Shown here: positions 17,355 to 25,937 of the stretch, piece by piece
Numbering within the stretch: the first letter of the stretch is position 1
Layout: the number at the start of each line of letters is the position of its first letter
NCBI GenBank assembly: GCA_964507245.1
Contig: CAZDQC010000003.1
Coordinates: 3,384 to 67,383, forward strand
Reading direction: 5' to 3'
Source of the DNA: GCA-2731375 sp964507245
GTDB taxonomy: Bacteria; Pseudomonadota; Alphaproteobacteria; GCA-2731375
DNA length: 64,000 bases
Made by a program: the position numbers and the translations under genes
Notes under the pieces: generated by a model
The model's database searches: none
Told to the model about the DNA's origin: nothing
The model's input: the letters and a program-made list of their open reading frames with translations, nothing else

Positions 17355-19250
17355 TTAGGTGTCGGCCTTCGGATTGTCTTTGGCATCATCCAAAGAATTT
17401 TCATCGTCGTCAGTGTCCGTCTCATTCTCTTCGGCAGCTTCAGCTTTGGATTCGGCCCCATTGTCAGCCTCGGCGGTTTCGATCACGGGTACTTTCGTGT
17501 CACCATAATCAGGCTCGGCGTCTTCATCCTCTGCATCATCAAGATCCGTATTGGCTAATTCTCGGGCCCGGCCCATTGCGGGACCAAGAATGTCGCCCAG
17601 CGAGGCGCCGCTATCAGAGGAGCCGTATTGTTGCACTGCCTCCTTTTCTTCTGCAATTTCTCGCGCTTTGATAGACAGGGCCAAACGGCGGGTATTTTTT
17701 TCAATGGAGGTGATCTGCGCATCCAGCTTATCGCCAACGGCAAATCGCTCCGGCTTCTGTTCAGAACGATCCCGGGAGAGATCAATCCGTCGAATAAAGC
17801 CGCGCAGACCCTCGCCGACCGTCACTTCGATGCCGCGGTCCAGAATGCCCGCTACTGTGCAGGTCACTACGGCACCGCGTTTTAAGCTTTGCGCCTTTGT
17901 GAAGGGGTCCTCACTCAACTGCTTGATGCCCAGGCTAATGCGTTCTTTGGAAACATCGATGTCTAGAACTTTGGCGTTGACTGTATCGCCTTTAGAAAAG
18001 TCCTTCATAGCTTCTTCGCCGCTCTTATCCCAATCGATATCGGACATATGCACCATGCCGTCTAACTCGAAGCCCAGGCCGACGAACAAACCGAATTCGG
18101 TAACGTTCTTGACCTCACCGTCAACCCGGCTGCCAACCGGATGAGCGTTGATGAACTCTTCCCAGGGATTGTCCATACATTGTTTTAGCCCCAGGCTGAC
18201 CCGCCGCCGTTCCGAATCCACTTCCAGAACCATCACTTCGACCTGTTGCGAGGTGGATACTATCTTGCCCGGGTGCACGTTCTTCTTGGTCCAGCTCATT
18301 TCCGAAACATGCACTAGTCCTTCAACGCCTGGCTCCAGTTCCACGAATGCACCATAATCGGCGATATTGGTGACCCTGCCTGTAAACTTAGCTTGCATGG
18401 GGTATTTCGTGTCGATTCCATCCCAAGGATCAGCCAGCAATTGTTTCATGCCTAGGCTAATACGTTGCGTTTCGGCATTGACGCGAATGACTTGCACCTT
18501 AACAGATTCGCCGATGCTCAAAGCTTCGGACGGATGATTGATGCGGCGCCAGGCCATGTCGGTGACATGCAGCAAGCCATCGATACCACCCAGATCCACG
18601 AATGCACCGTAGTCGGTGATATTCTTAACCACGCCGTCCAGAACCTGCCCTTCGGCCAAGTTAGACACTAATTCCGTTCGTTGTACGGCCAGTGTGACCT
18701 CCAAAACGGCGCGGCGGGAGACAACAATATTGCCCCGGCGGCGGTCCATTTTCAGGATCTTAAAGGGCTGAGGGATACTCATCAGCGGCGTGATGTCGCG
18801 GATCGGGCGAATATCTACTTGACTGCCGGGCAGAAAGGCGACGGCACCACACAAATCCACGGTGAAGCCACCCTTGACCCTGCCAACGATAGAACCTTCT
18901 ACTTGCTCACCCTTTTCATGGGCCACTTCTAAATGATTCCAGGCTTCTTCCCGGCGCGCCTTGTCTCGGCTTATGACGGCTTCACCTAAGGCGTTTTCTA
19001 TACGGTCTAGAAACACCTCGATACTGTCACCAACAGCAATTTCTTCATTGAGCTTGCTGAATTCACGAACGGAAATCCGACCTTCTGTTTTTAACCCAAC
19101 ATCGATCACCACATTGTCACTGTCAATCGCTACCACGGTGCCATGCACTACACGGCCTTCTATTTGATCTTGGGAGATGAAGCTTTCGGCCAAAAGGGTT
19201 TCGAAGTCATCATCCGTGCCAGTTGCGGTGCCACTGTCGAGGTCTGTCAT
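17355..19250 (-). CDS. rpsA: 30S ribosomal protein S1 with long acidic tail
   Basis: Binds mRNA to the small ribosomal subunit. 631 aa with six S1 RNA-binding repeats; DYGAFV/DLGGIDGLLH and DYGAFVELEPGVEGLVH mark repeats 3 and 4 and FGLFVGLGFELDGMVH repeat 5. Beyond the last repeat (ending near residue 560) there is an unusually long acidic extension of about 65 residues with runs of Asp/Glu and Ala up to the stop. The ATG at 19250 is used, with AGAGA upstream. It lies between cmk and sppA. Confidence 0.97.
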   Translation of the reverse strand: MTDLDSGTATGTDDDFETLLAESFISQDQIEGRVVHGTVVAIDSDNVVIDVGLKTEGRISVREFSKLNEEIAVGDSIEVFLDRIENALGEAVISRDKARREEAWNHLEVAHEKGEQVEGSIVGRVKGGFTVDLCGAVAFLPGSQVDIRPIRDITPLMSIPQPFKILKMDRRRGNIVVSRRAVLEVTLAVQRTELVSNLAEGQVLDGVVKNITDYGAFVDLGGIDGLLHVTDMAWRRINHPSEALSIGESVKVQVIRVNAETQRISLGMKQLLADPWDGIDTKYPMQAKFTGRVTNIADYGAFVELEPGVEGLVHVSEMSWTKKNVHPGKIVSTSQQVEVMVLEVDSERRRVSLGLKQCMDNPWEEFINAHPVGSRVDGEVKNVTEFGLFVGLGFELDGMVHMSDIDWDKSGEEAMKDFSKGDTVNAKVLDIDVSKERISLGIKQLSEDPFTKAQSLKRGAVVTCTVAGILDRGIEVTVGEGLRGFIRRIDLSRDRSEQKPERFAVGDKLDAQITSIEKNTRRLALSIKAREIAEEKEAVQQYGSSDSGASLGDILGPAMGRARELANTDLDDAEDEDAEPDYGDTKVPVIETAEADNGAESKAEAAEENETDTDDDENSLDDAKDNPKADT

Positions 19251-19336
19251 CAACTGTCTCTTTCAATATCGTTGTTGGCCAACCGGTTATCTCCAGCGGT
19301 CTTTTGCTATGTAGTCTACATGTCAAAAAATGGATA

Positions 19337-19984
19337 CTATAATGTCCTACAAGCGGTGACGATCCTCTCGGCCGCCTGAAACGCGGCCTCTATATCCATT
19401 TTTGTTGTATCGAGCAAGTGCGCATCGTCGGCAAGCATCAGGGGGGAGGCGGTACGTTCACTGTCGCGCGTGTCCCTTTTCAACAGATCAGCCCTCACTA
19501 CATCCAGACTGATGTCTTCTTTGCGGGCCACCAATTCAGCATGCCGCCGCACTGCCCGCGCCTCCGGGCTTGCAGTGACAAACAATTTCACTTCTGCGTC
19601 TGGGCAAACGACGGTGCCGATGTCCCGTCCATCCAGCACTGCGCCTTGGGCTCGCCCAGGCGGATGAGTTGCGAAGTTCCGTTGATAGTCTAGCAATGCG
19701 GCGCGTAATTCCATTTGTGGGGCGACGAAGCTCGCCGCTTCTCCAATCGCTTCGGCCCGAAGATTAGGTTCTTCCAGATCTGCGAGGCTGATTGCTCGAG
19801 CTTGTGCCACCATGGCATTTACATCATCCAGGCCGTTGCCAGCCCTTAACATTCGCATCGCCACGGCGCGGTATAATGCGCCGGTATCAAGATAGGCAAA
19901 ATCAAAATATATCGCTAGTCGTCTACCCAAGGTTCCCTTCCCGGATGCCACTGGTCCATCGACGGCAACAACGAATTTACTCAT
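19337..19984 (-). CDS. cmk: cytidylate kinase
   Basis: Phosphorylates (d)CMP to (d)CDP, 215 aa. P-loop DGPVASGKGT at residues 9-18, then YLDTGALYRAVA and the NMP-binding LDGRDIGTVVCPDA. The ATG at 19984 overlaps the aroA stop by four bases (ATGA), which decides the start against a longer upstream frame. It is the second gene in aroA-cmk-rpsA. Confidence 0.96.
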   Translation of the reverse strand: MSKFVVAVDGPVASGKGTLGRRLAIYFDFAYLDTGALYRAVAMRMLRAGNGLDDVNAMVAQARAISLADLEEPNLRAEAIGEAASFVAPQMELRAALLDYQRNFATHPPGRAQGAVLDGRDIGTVVCPDAEVKLFVTASPEARAVRRHAELVARKEDISLDVVRADLLKRDTRDSERTASPLMLADDAHLLDTTKMDIEAAFQAAERIVTACRTL

Positions 19985-21327
19985 AAGAATGCCTTGATTT
20001 CCCCACCCAAGCCGTTCATCAAACCCATGAAGCCGGGGAAGGATGTGTCGATCATGTCGCAACCTTGAACCTTGACCGAACCTTGCGCTCCCAGGCCGTA
20101 AACCAAAAACGACATGGCGACGCGGTGATCCATCTCGGTCTTGATACAGGCATTCTGACGTGCCGGCGCCGGGCCGCTGTGCCCATGCACAATCATACCA
20201 TCCTCAAGCTCTTCTACCTTGGTGCCCAAGGCATTCAGTCCGTTCACCATGGCAGATATCCTGTCACTTTCCTTGACTCGCAGTTCACCGATGCCTCGCA
20301 TCACTGTCTTACCATGGGCAAAGGCGGCAAGAGCGGAGAGGATCGGATATTCATCGATCATTGCCGGTGCTCGTTCCGATGGCACCTCGATACCCCGCAA
20401 GGGGCCAGCGCGCACCGTCAAATCAGCGACGAGCTCGCCCTGTTCATACCGGCTACCGCTTTCCTCAATCACCGCTCCCATGTCTCGCAGGGTATCAAAC
20501 AAGCCCGCTCGTAGAGGGTTCAGGCCCACATTCCTGATGGTTATTTCTGAACCCGGTACCAACAAGGCTGCTGCTATGGGAAAGGCAGCCGACGACGGAT
20601 CGCCAGGGATACACACGGTTTGCGGCAGTAATTCTGGTCGGCCGGTTAATGTGATGTGACGTACCCCATTGTCGTCTGTTTGGACTGTCACTTCCGCGCC
20701 AAAGTGCCGCAACAAATTCTCTGTATGATCACGGGTGCGGTGGTGTTCGATTATTGTGGTTTGCCCCGGTGTGTTCAGACCGGCTAGCAATATGGCGGAT
20801 TTAATCTGCGCTGAGGCTACAGGCAATGTATAGGAAATAGGCATGAGGGTATCACGACCCTCGACAGTCAGCGGCAATCGGCCGCCAAGCGCGGCAACAA
20901 AATTGGCACCCATATTTTCTAAAGGCGTCATGACCCTCTGCATGGGCCGTTGGCACAGAGACGCGTCGCCCGTAAACACCGAAGTCAACCCGTGAGAGGC
21001 GGCCAAGCCAACCAACAATCGTGCTGCGGTGCCGGAATTTCCCAGATCTATAACGTTTCCAGGCGGCATCAAGCCGCCGACGCCCAAGCCGTTAACCCGG
21101 CAGACACCATCACTACCTTGGCTAATTTTGGCGCCATAAGCACGCAAAGCTTGGGCAGTAGCTAGTACATCCTCTCCCTCCAAAAGCCCCCGGATGGTCG
21201 TTTCACCAACGCATAAGGCACCAAAAATTAATGCCCGGTGCGAGATTGATTTGTCGCCTGGCACTGTAGTGACACCGCGCAAACCGGCGCTAACCGGGTG
21301 GGCAATTTGGATGATAGGTGTCGGCAC
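19981..21327 (-). CDS. aroA: 3-phosphoshikimate 1-carboxyvinyltransferase (EPSP synthase)
   Basis: Sixth step of the shikimate pathway, 448 aa. PGDKSISHRA at residues 23-32 holds Lys26 and Arg31 for substrate binding; LGNSGTAARLL and RVKESDRISA are the other signatures. The GDKSISHRA form and length suggest a class II-like enzyme, but that is an inference. GTG start at 21327 with GAGGAAG just upstream. It diverges from the TIGR02300 gene across about 190 bases. Confidence 0.96.
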   Translation of the reverse strand: MPTPIIQIAHPVSAGLRGVTTVPGDKSISHRALIFGALCVGETTIRGLLEGEDVLATAQALRAYGAKISQGSDGVCRVNGLGVGGLMPPGNVIDLGNSGTAARLLVGLAASHGLTSVFTGDASLCQRPMQRVMTPLENMGANFVAALGGRLPLTVEGRDTLMPISYTLPVASAQIKSAILLAGLNTPGQTTIIEHHRTRDHTENLLRHFGAEVTVQTDDNGVRHITLTGRPELLPQTVCIPGDPSSAAFPIAAALLVPGSEITIRNVGLNPLRAGLFDTLRDMGAVIEESGSRYEQGELVADLTVRAGPLRGIEVPSERAPAMIDEYPILSALAAFAHGKTVMRGIGELRVKESDRISAMVNGLNALGTKVEELEDGMIVHGHSGPAPARQNACIKTEMDHRVAMSFLVYGLGAQGSVKVQGCDMIDTSFPGFMGLMNGLGGEIKAFL

Positions 21328-21518
21328 GAAGCTTCCTCGATAACTGGCCGGGCGAAGTGGCGCTTGCCTAACACAAAGCTGTCTCTATCGCCAGTTACAC
21401 TACTACACAAATAGACATTCTCCTTGTGCGCGTAATCTCTGTTGACAGGTGTGCCGCATCTTCTCTATTGGGTTGCGCCGATACGAGTTAAGCAGTGGAA
21501 GTTTGGGAGATAGCAAAA

Positions 21519-21869
21519 GTGTCCAAGCAAGAATGGGGGGCGAAGCACCTATGTCCGAGTTGCGGCGCCAAGTTTTATGACATGGGCCGAAACCCGATTG
21601 CCTGCCCGTCCTGTGATGAACCTGCGGCGATAGCGGCGCAGGGTCACGGCCGACGAAGCCGCAAGGATGTTGCCAAGGAGAAACCACCCCTACCTAGCAA
21701 TAAAAAGATCGGGAGCGCCGAGGACGAAGAGGATGTCATATCAGGCGAAGTCGATGAGCTGGTCGACGATGACGACGACTCCATCGCCACTCTGGCCGAT
21801 GACAGTGCTGACGATGATAATAACGTCTTGGCTGAAGCGGATATCGATACTACCAAGATCGGGGACTAA
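21519..21869 (+). CDS. TIGR02300 family zinc-ribbon protein
   Basis: About 116 aa, function unknown, an alphaproteobacterial family. The N-terminus has two Cys pairs (CPSCGAKFYDM and CPSCDEP, about residues 12-34) forming a zinc ribbon; the FYDMGRNPIACP segment matches the family signature FYDLxRxPxxCP. The rest is low-complexity and acidic, with a run of seven acidic residues in the tail. GTG at 21519 chosen because GGGAGA sits eight bases upstream and it gives MSKQEWGAKHLCP. It lies beside aroA and tRNA-Ala, as in relatives. Confidence 0.85.
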   Translation: MSKQEWGAKHLCPSCGAKFYDMGRNPIACPSCDEPAAIAAQGHGRRSRKDVAKEKPPLPSNKKIGSAEDEEDVISGEVDELVDDDDDSIATLADDSADDDNNVLAEADIDTTKIGD

Positions 21870-22000
21870 TAGGCTTGCGGACGGTGCGACAAGAAATATT
21901 TCAGTACAGGCAATTTGGTCTTGAATTGCTCTGCCTCGGACATTAGTTTCCGGCGGTCGTGATCCTGTGGGCAGCGTTGGGGCCAGGATAACAAATTCTA

Positions 22001-22076
<76 letters not shown>

Positions 22077-22413
22077 TATTCCCTTGAAATAATTGAGAAT
22101 TCGTTAGGCTTTGGTTTAGATAAATTCTAAGAATTCGGCCCTGTCACACCACAGTCACAATAAGGTGTGACCGGCAGCAAGAATTCGAAGTCCTAATGGC
22201 TGGCATCAGGAACGTATTATGTTTCATTCGGCAGGGCGTATATTGAAGGGGTATAAAATAGGGCAACCCCACCTCTGATCTGACAAGGAATGCCATACTA
22301 AATGGCCGCCGTGACATAACCAGTTTCGTGATATTCGGTAACCTCTAGTGCGTTTCTTGATTGCATGATTAAGAGTACTTCAAAAAACGGCCCACCTGGT
22401 CGGGGGAGAAGTA
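22077..22413. other. left flank of accessory islet
   Basis: 337 A+T-rich bases between tRNA-Ala and the TauD-like gene with no credible ORF. It contains three copies of GAATTCG (22097, 22131, 22181) and one clear inverted repeat listed separately. No integrase remnant is visible. Confidence 0.4.
22143..22171. repeat. inverted repeat downstream of tRNA-Ala
   Basis: GTCACACC (22143-22150) and GGTGTGAC (22164-22171) are perfect 8-base inverted arms with a 13-base spacer. It lies 67 bases past the tRNA and 242 before the TauD-like start. No T-run follows, so a terminator is unlikely; an operator or a relic of the islet edge is possible. Confidence 0.6.
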
Positions 22414-23277
22414 ATGGAATTTACCATACGCCCTTTAACCGCGAATATTGGCGCAGAAATCACAGGGTTAGATCTGCGTTATCCCATTGACAGGACTACC
22501 ATGGTGCGGTTACGCGAAGTCTGGCTTGATCACATCATTTTGCTGTTTTCTGGTCAGACATTAGATGACGATCAACAAATTGCGTTTAGCCGCCGCATAG
22601 GAAAATTAGAATTGATTAACATGGCTGCCCTGCAATTAGATGGCAAACCGGAAATCTATACGGCGACGAACCTAGACTCGAACGGAAATATATTGCCATT
22701 GAACAACCCCCTCATGCAACTCAATGCAGATAACGCAAAATGGCATTCTGATAGTTCCTTCAAAAAGATGCCGTCTATGGCATCGCTGCTGCATGCACGC
22801 ATCGTGCCTCCGGTTGGCGGAAAGACTGGCTTTGCCAACATGGTAGCCGCCTATGATGCCCTGGATGATATAATGAAGGATCGCATAGACGGCTTAATGG
22901 GCGTGCATAATTTTTTCTGGTCCCGTCGCGACGTTAATGTAATTGCATTTACCAATGAAGAAATAACAGCGATCCCTCCGGTCCGCCATCCTGTAGCGCG
23001 CGTCCATCCTGAAACCGGCCGAAAGACAATTTATGTGGGCTCGCATACCGAAACAATCGAAGGCATGAAAAATGATGAGGCGCGCGAGCTAATTAATGCG
23101 TTAATAACACATGCTACTCAAAAGGAATTTGTCTATGAGCATCAATGGCACGTTGGTGACCTCATACTTTGGGACAACCGAGCGGCGCTGCATCGCGGCA
23201 TGGGATTTGATATGCAAAAACATAAGAGACGCATGCACCGCACCACAATTGCAGGGATTACCACTACAGTTACCTAA
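22414..23277 (+). CDS. TauD/TfdA-family 2-oxoglutarate dioxygenase
   Basis: Fe(II)/2-oxoglutarate-dependent oxygenase, 287 aa. The facial triad is His111-x-Asp113 (WHSDSSF) and His260 (NRAALHRG); Arg272 to Arg276 (RRMHR) supply the 2-oxoglutarate carboxylate contact. The N-terminus GAEITGLDLRYPID is typical of the TfdA branch. Substrate not predictable; related enzymes act on sulfonates, aryloxyacetates or secondary metabolites. The start has GGGGGAGAAG six bases upstream. Base composition looks lower in G+C than in the next gene (hand count 28/60 at 22501-22560). It is followed after 165 bases by a second, unrelated-type dioxygenase. Confidence 0.88.
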   Translation: MEFTIRPLTANIGAEITGLDLRYPIDRTTMVRLREVWLDHIILLFSGQTLDDDQQIAFSRRIGKLELINMAALQLDGKPEIYTATNLDSNGNILPLNNPLMQLNADNAKWHSDSSFKKMPSMASLLHARIVPPVGGKTGFANMVAAYDALDDIMKDRIDGLMGVHNFFWSRRDVNVIAFTNEEITAIPPVRHPVARVHPETGRKTIYVGSHTETIEGMKNDEARELINALITHATQKEFVYEHQWHVGDLILWDNRAALHRGMGFDMQKHKRRMHRTTIAGITTTVT

Positions 23278-23442
23278 AATAGTGTGCACATTGATAATGA
23301 CGGTTGCTGTCTCTATAGCGGCACCGATATTGATGGTTGGGGTTGACGAAAAGCCTACTAAAAGCACCCGTATCCCATTTCAAGCCCTAGAAAGTACAAA
23401 TTCTGTGTGCCATTATGGGATGTTTTCAACTGGAGGCATACT

Positions 23443-24714
23443 ATGAATAAGGTCGTCGCGGACAAAGTTGAGGTAGTTAAGGAGACAGTTTCGTCGGCCT
23501 ATGTGCCCCCCCTCCAACTCACAGAAGGCCAGTCACCACCTATCGCTGCGAACGGAGGTTTATCGTATATGTCGTTCGATCGGCAAGGAGATGCGGGAAC
23601 TGGTGCGGCGATGGAGGCGACGCTCAAACAAATAGCCGAGGGGAAGGGGCAGGCGGTCATTGACAAACTCGACAACGCCCCCCCGGGGCCCATCAAGACA
23701 AAGTGGGGCGTTGGGTTTCGTGAATACGCAGAGTGCCTCGAATATATTAGAGCGAACAACATCGAAGCCCCGGAAGGCGGCCTGGCGCTTCCGCTGCGGT
23801 ACACAGTTCACGAGCAGCCGTCCTATTCCATCGTCCCGTCCAATGCACTCTGGCGGGACCCGGCGCGCGTGGCTGATGCAAAAGCAGTACGCAAGGACGA
23901 GCAGGACAACGCGCGACGATGCCTTTATTTTCCGCAGGTGATGCGCGACGCGCGACGAATGGAGGAGTACTACCCAGGTCTCTCGCCCAATAGCTCCGAG
24001 TGCATGGACAAGCTTGGCGTCTCGCTGGCGCACTGCGAGTCCGAGTGCGAGAACTTCTACGACGCGGCAGAGGTTGAACGCGTGTTCTATCCGGAAATAG
24101 AGAAGCTCCTCTTGGAGTTTTTTCCCGGTTCGACGGATGCGCTCGTGTACAACCACGACGTGTTTGACAAGGACTACGAAGGCGACCGAACGGAAGACCA
24201 AGACAACAAGAACCCAGGTGTGAATGCCAACTACGCCAACCTCGTGCACAACGACCTGAACGACAACAGTGGGCGTGTGCGCTGTCGAGAGTTGCTTACG
24301 AAGAACCTACGGAATTTTGGCCGCAAGCAGCACTACACTGAAGAACAGGCCGACGCAAAGATGTCGCGGCGGTTCATGTCAATTAACCTCGCCAAGCCGA
24401 TGGAGACTGTACGCCAGAACCCCTTCGTGCTTTGCGCTTGGCCCTCATTCGCCAATCAGATGTACATCACCAATTACCGCATCTACGATGACCGCGTTGG
24501 TGAGACCACCAGATTCACTTACCACCCTGACCACGATTGGTACTGGTTTCCTGCGCAAAAGCCGACCGAGGTCTCGATGCTCAAGTGTTACGACTCTGTC
24601 ACCGACGGCTCCGTCTCGCGCTGGTCTTTCCACACTGCCTGTATTGACCCAACTGCGCCTGACGATGCTCCTTGTCGCAAAAACGTCGTGGTCCGATCCT
24701 ATGTCTTCTTCTAG
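23443..24714 (+). CDS. CmcJ/NvfI-family putative non-heme oxidoreductase
   Basis: 423 aa, recognised by the family's spaced motifs rather than strong overall similarity: LVYNHDVFD (234-242), VHNDLND (268-274, candidate Fe ligands His269 and Asp271), INLAKPMETVRQNPFVLCAW (314-333), a WYWFPAQKPTEVSMLKCYDS segment (366-385), His397 in SFHTACIDP and Arg418 near the C-terminus. Known members include CmcJ (cephamycin 7-alpha methoxylation), gibberellin GA4 desaturase and fungal NvfI. The N-terminal ~230 residues are longer than usual and unassigned. The ATG at 23443 has GGAGG six bases upstream. Codon use is richer in C/G-ending codons than in neighbours (36/60 G+C at 24001-24060), which suggests separate origin. 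Confidence 0.7.
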   Translation: MNKVVADKVEVVKETVSSAYVPPLQLTEGQSPPIAANGGLSYMSFDRQGDAGTGAAMEATLKQIAEGKGQAVIDKLDNAPPGPIKTKWGVGFREYAECLEYIRANNIEAPEGGLALPLRYTVHEQPSYSIVPSNALWRDPARVADAKAVRKDEQDNARRCLYFPQVMRDARRMEEYYPGLSPNSSECMDKLGVSLAHCESECENFYDAAEVERVFYPEIEKLLLEFFPGSTDALVYNHDVFDKDYEGDRTEDQDNKNPGVNANYANLVHNDLNDNSGRVRCRELLTKNLRNFGRKQHYTEEQADAKMSRRFMSINLAKPMETVRQNPFVLCAWPSFANQMYITNYRIYDDRVGETTRFTYHPDHDWYWFPAQKPTEVSMLKCYDSVTDGSVSRWSFHTACIDPTAPDDAPCRKNVVVRSYVFF

Positions 24715-24936
24715 GAAGACAGGAAGCCACAGCGAGGTTTAGGCCGCTTCTTTTTAGTGAAAGTTAATTCGTACTTGTATCACACCTCTAAGTGGATTTT
24801 CAGCAAACAAAAAATTCCCAAGGACACACCATAGGAATACCCGCGTATCCTCAGGGCCCTGGCCTGGGGTCAAGGAGCCAGGATTTACCGAATAGGTCGC
24901 AGGAAATTGCAAAATTTCTATAGTGGATATGATTAC
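24715..24936. other. right part of accessory islet, non-coding
   Basis: About 220 A+T-rich bases without an ORF. It includes a weak terminator-like element just after the CmcJ-like gene and a hairpin at 24849-24869 (CCTCAGG / CCTGGGG, 7-base loop, one G-T). The strings GCCAGGAT and AAATTTCTA upstream of the pseudo-tRNA resemble GCCAGGAT and AAATTCTA immediately before the intact tRNA-Ala. Confidence 0.4.
24723..24755 (+). terminator. weak terminator candidate after CmcJ-like gene
   Basis: GAAGC (24723-24727) can pair with GCTTC (24746-24750), followed at once by TTTTT (24751-24755). An inner AGCG/CGCT pairing competes. The stem is short and the loop long, so this is only a candidate; it starts eight bases past the stop codon. 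Confidence 0.3.
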
Positions 24937-25012
24937 GAAGTCGTAGCTCGGTTGAGAAAGCACTTGAAGCGCATTCAAGAAATTAGTGATTCAATTCCAC
25001 CTGGTTCCACCA
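24937..25012 (+). pseudogene. degenerate tRNA-Ala copy (pseudo-tRNA)
   Basis: Aligns without gaps over all 76 positions to the tRNA-Ala at 22001-22076, with about 70% identity by hand. The D-arm start TAGCTC, anticodon stem CTTGA/TCAAG and 3' end TTCCACCA are kept. Changes include anticodon GGC to CGC, the invariant T33 to G, G19 to A, and loss of pairs in the T stem (including G53-C61). The acceptor stem survives only with several wobble pairs and one A-C. It should not work as a tRNA. It marks the right end of the islet that begins at the intact tRNA. Confidence 0.85.
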
Positions 25013-25090
25013 AAGTTTCCAAGCGGTTGGCTGATTGACAGCTTGCTCGTTTAACTTCGGGGACTAGGGGCGTAGTCAGATAACCCAATC

Positions 25091-25822
25091 CTATAAGGCG
25101 CAATAGCCGCCATCCACCGGGATGGTAACGCCGGTGATGAAGCTAGCCACGTCGTTTGAGGCTAGGAATAGGGCGGTGCCAGCCATCTCCTCTGGCTGAC
25201 CCCAACGGTCCATCGGCGTGCGTTGTATGATGGGGTCGGCTACAGCGGAATTATTTTGTATCGGCTCGGTCATCTTGGTGTTGATCCAGCCTGGCGCAAT
25301 GGAATTTACGCGAACGCCGTCTCTGGCCCACAGCGCGCCTAATGTCTTGGTCATTTGCAAGATCGCGGATTTCGAGGCGCCGTAACCTGGCACACGGGGC
25401 GAGCCAGAATACGAGGTCATGGAGGCTATATTGATGATAGAGCCCTGTGCCGCCTTCAACAACGGCTGCAGGCGGTGGCTCAGACGATAGACAGCGTTTA
25501 AGTTGATGTCGATGGTGGCTTCAAAATTCTCAGGTTTCAGCGCCTCTTCATTACGGAAAGTCATGCCCGCGTTGTTGACCAGCACGTCAAGCCTGCTGAA
25601 TGAAGCGGCCAGGGCTTCGACCCTATCCACATCGAGCATATTGACGCCGTAGTAGATGAAGGCCGATAGATCTGCCGGATAGAGGTCGGGTTCGGGCGCG
25701 GTCCCAGTCACCGTCACCGTCGCACCCGCATGCAAGAAGCCCTGGGCGATCGCCAAACCAATGCCACTGGAGCCACCCGTTACCAGGACTAATTTATCAG
25801 AAAAATCAAATTGCGTGCTCAT
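25091..25822 (-). CDS. SDR-family oxidoreductase
   Basis: Classical short-chain dehydrogenase, 243 aa, NAD(P)-dependent, substrate unknown. TGGSSGIG lies near residues 15-22, NNAG follows LDVLV, the catalytic Ser is in NIASM and YGASK is intact; the C-terminus has ITGVTIPVDGGY. The second Met (ATG at 25822, MSTQFDF) is preferred over an in-frame ATG 18 bases upstream. It lies 115 bases downstream of nrdJ on the same strand and just outside the pseudo-tRNA. Confidence 0.9.
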   Translation of the reverse strand: MSTQFDFSDKLVLVTGGSSGIGLAIAQGFLHAGATVTVTGTAPEPDLYPADLSAFIYYGVNMLDVDRVEALAASFSRLDVLVNNAGMTFRNEEALKPENFEATIDINLNAVYRLSHRLQPLLKAAQGSIINIASMTSYSGSPRVPGYGASKSAILQMTKTLGALWARDGVRVNSIAPGWINTKMTEPIQNNSAVADPIIQRTPMDRWGQPEEMAGTALFLASNDVASFITGVTIPVDGGYCAL

Positions 25823-25937
25823 AACGTAATGTTTATCCAATCTTCTTTCGATGCGGGCCTTTGGTGGGGATATCGCTCGTCAAGGTGTCGTCAACACAAT
25901 AATAAATTGAACTTTTCTCGCTGGCCTTGTCATCATT

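Noticed and set aside
23560..24249. A 229-codon open frame on the minus strand inside the CmcJ-like gene
   Set aside because: It is antisense to a gene with a good ribosome site and family motifs; its product shows no motif and is a by-product of the skewed codon use there.
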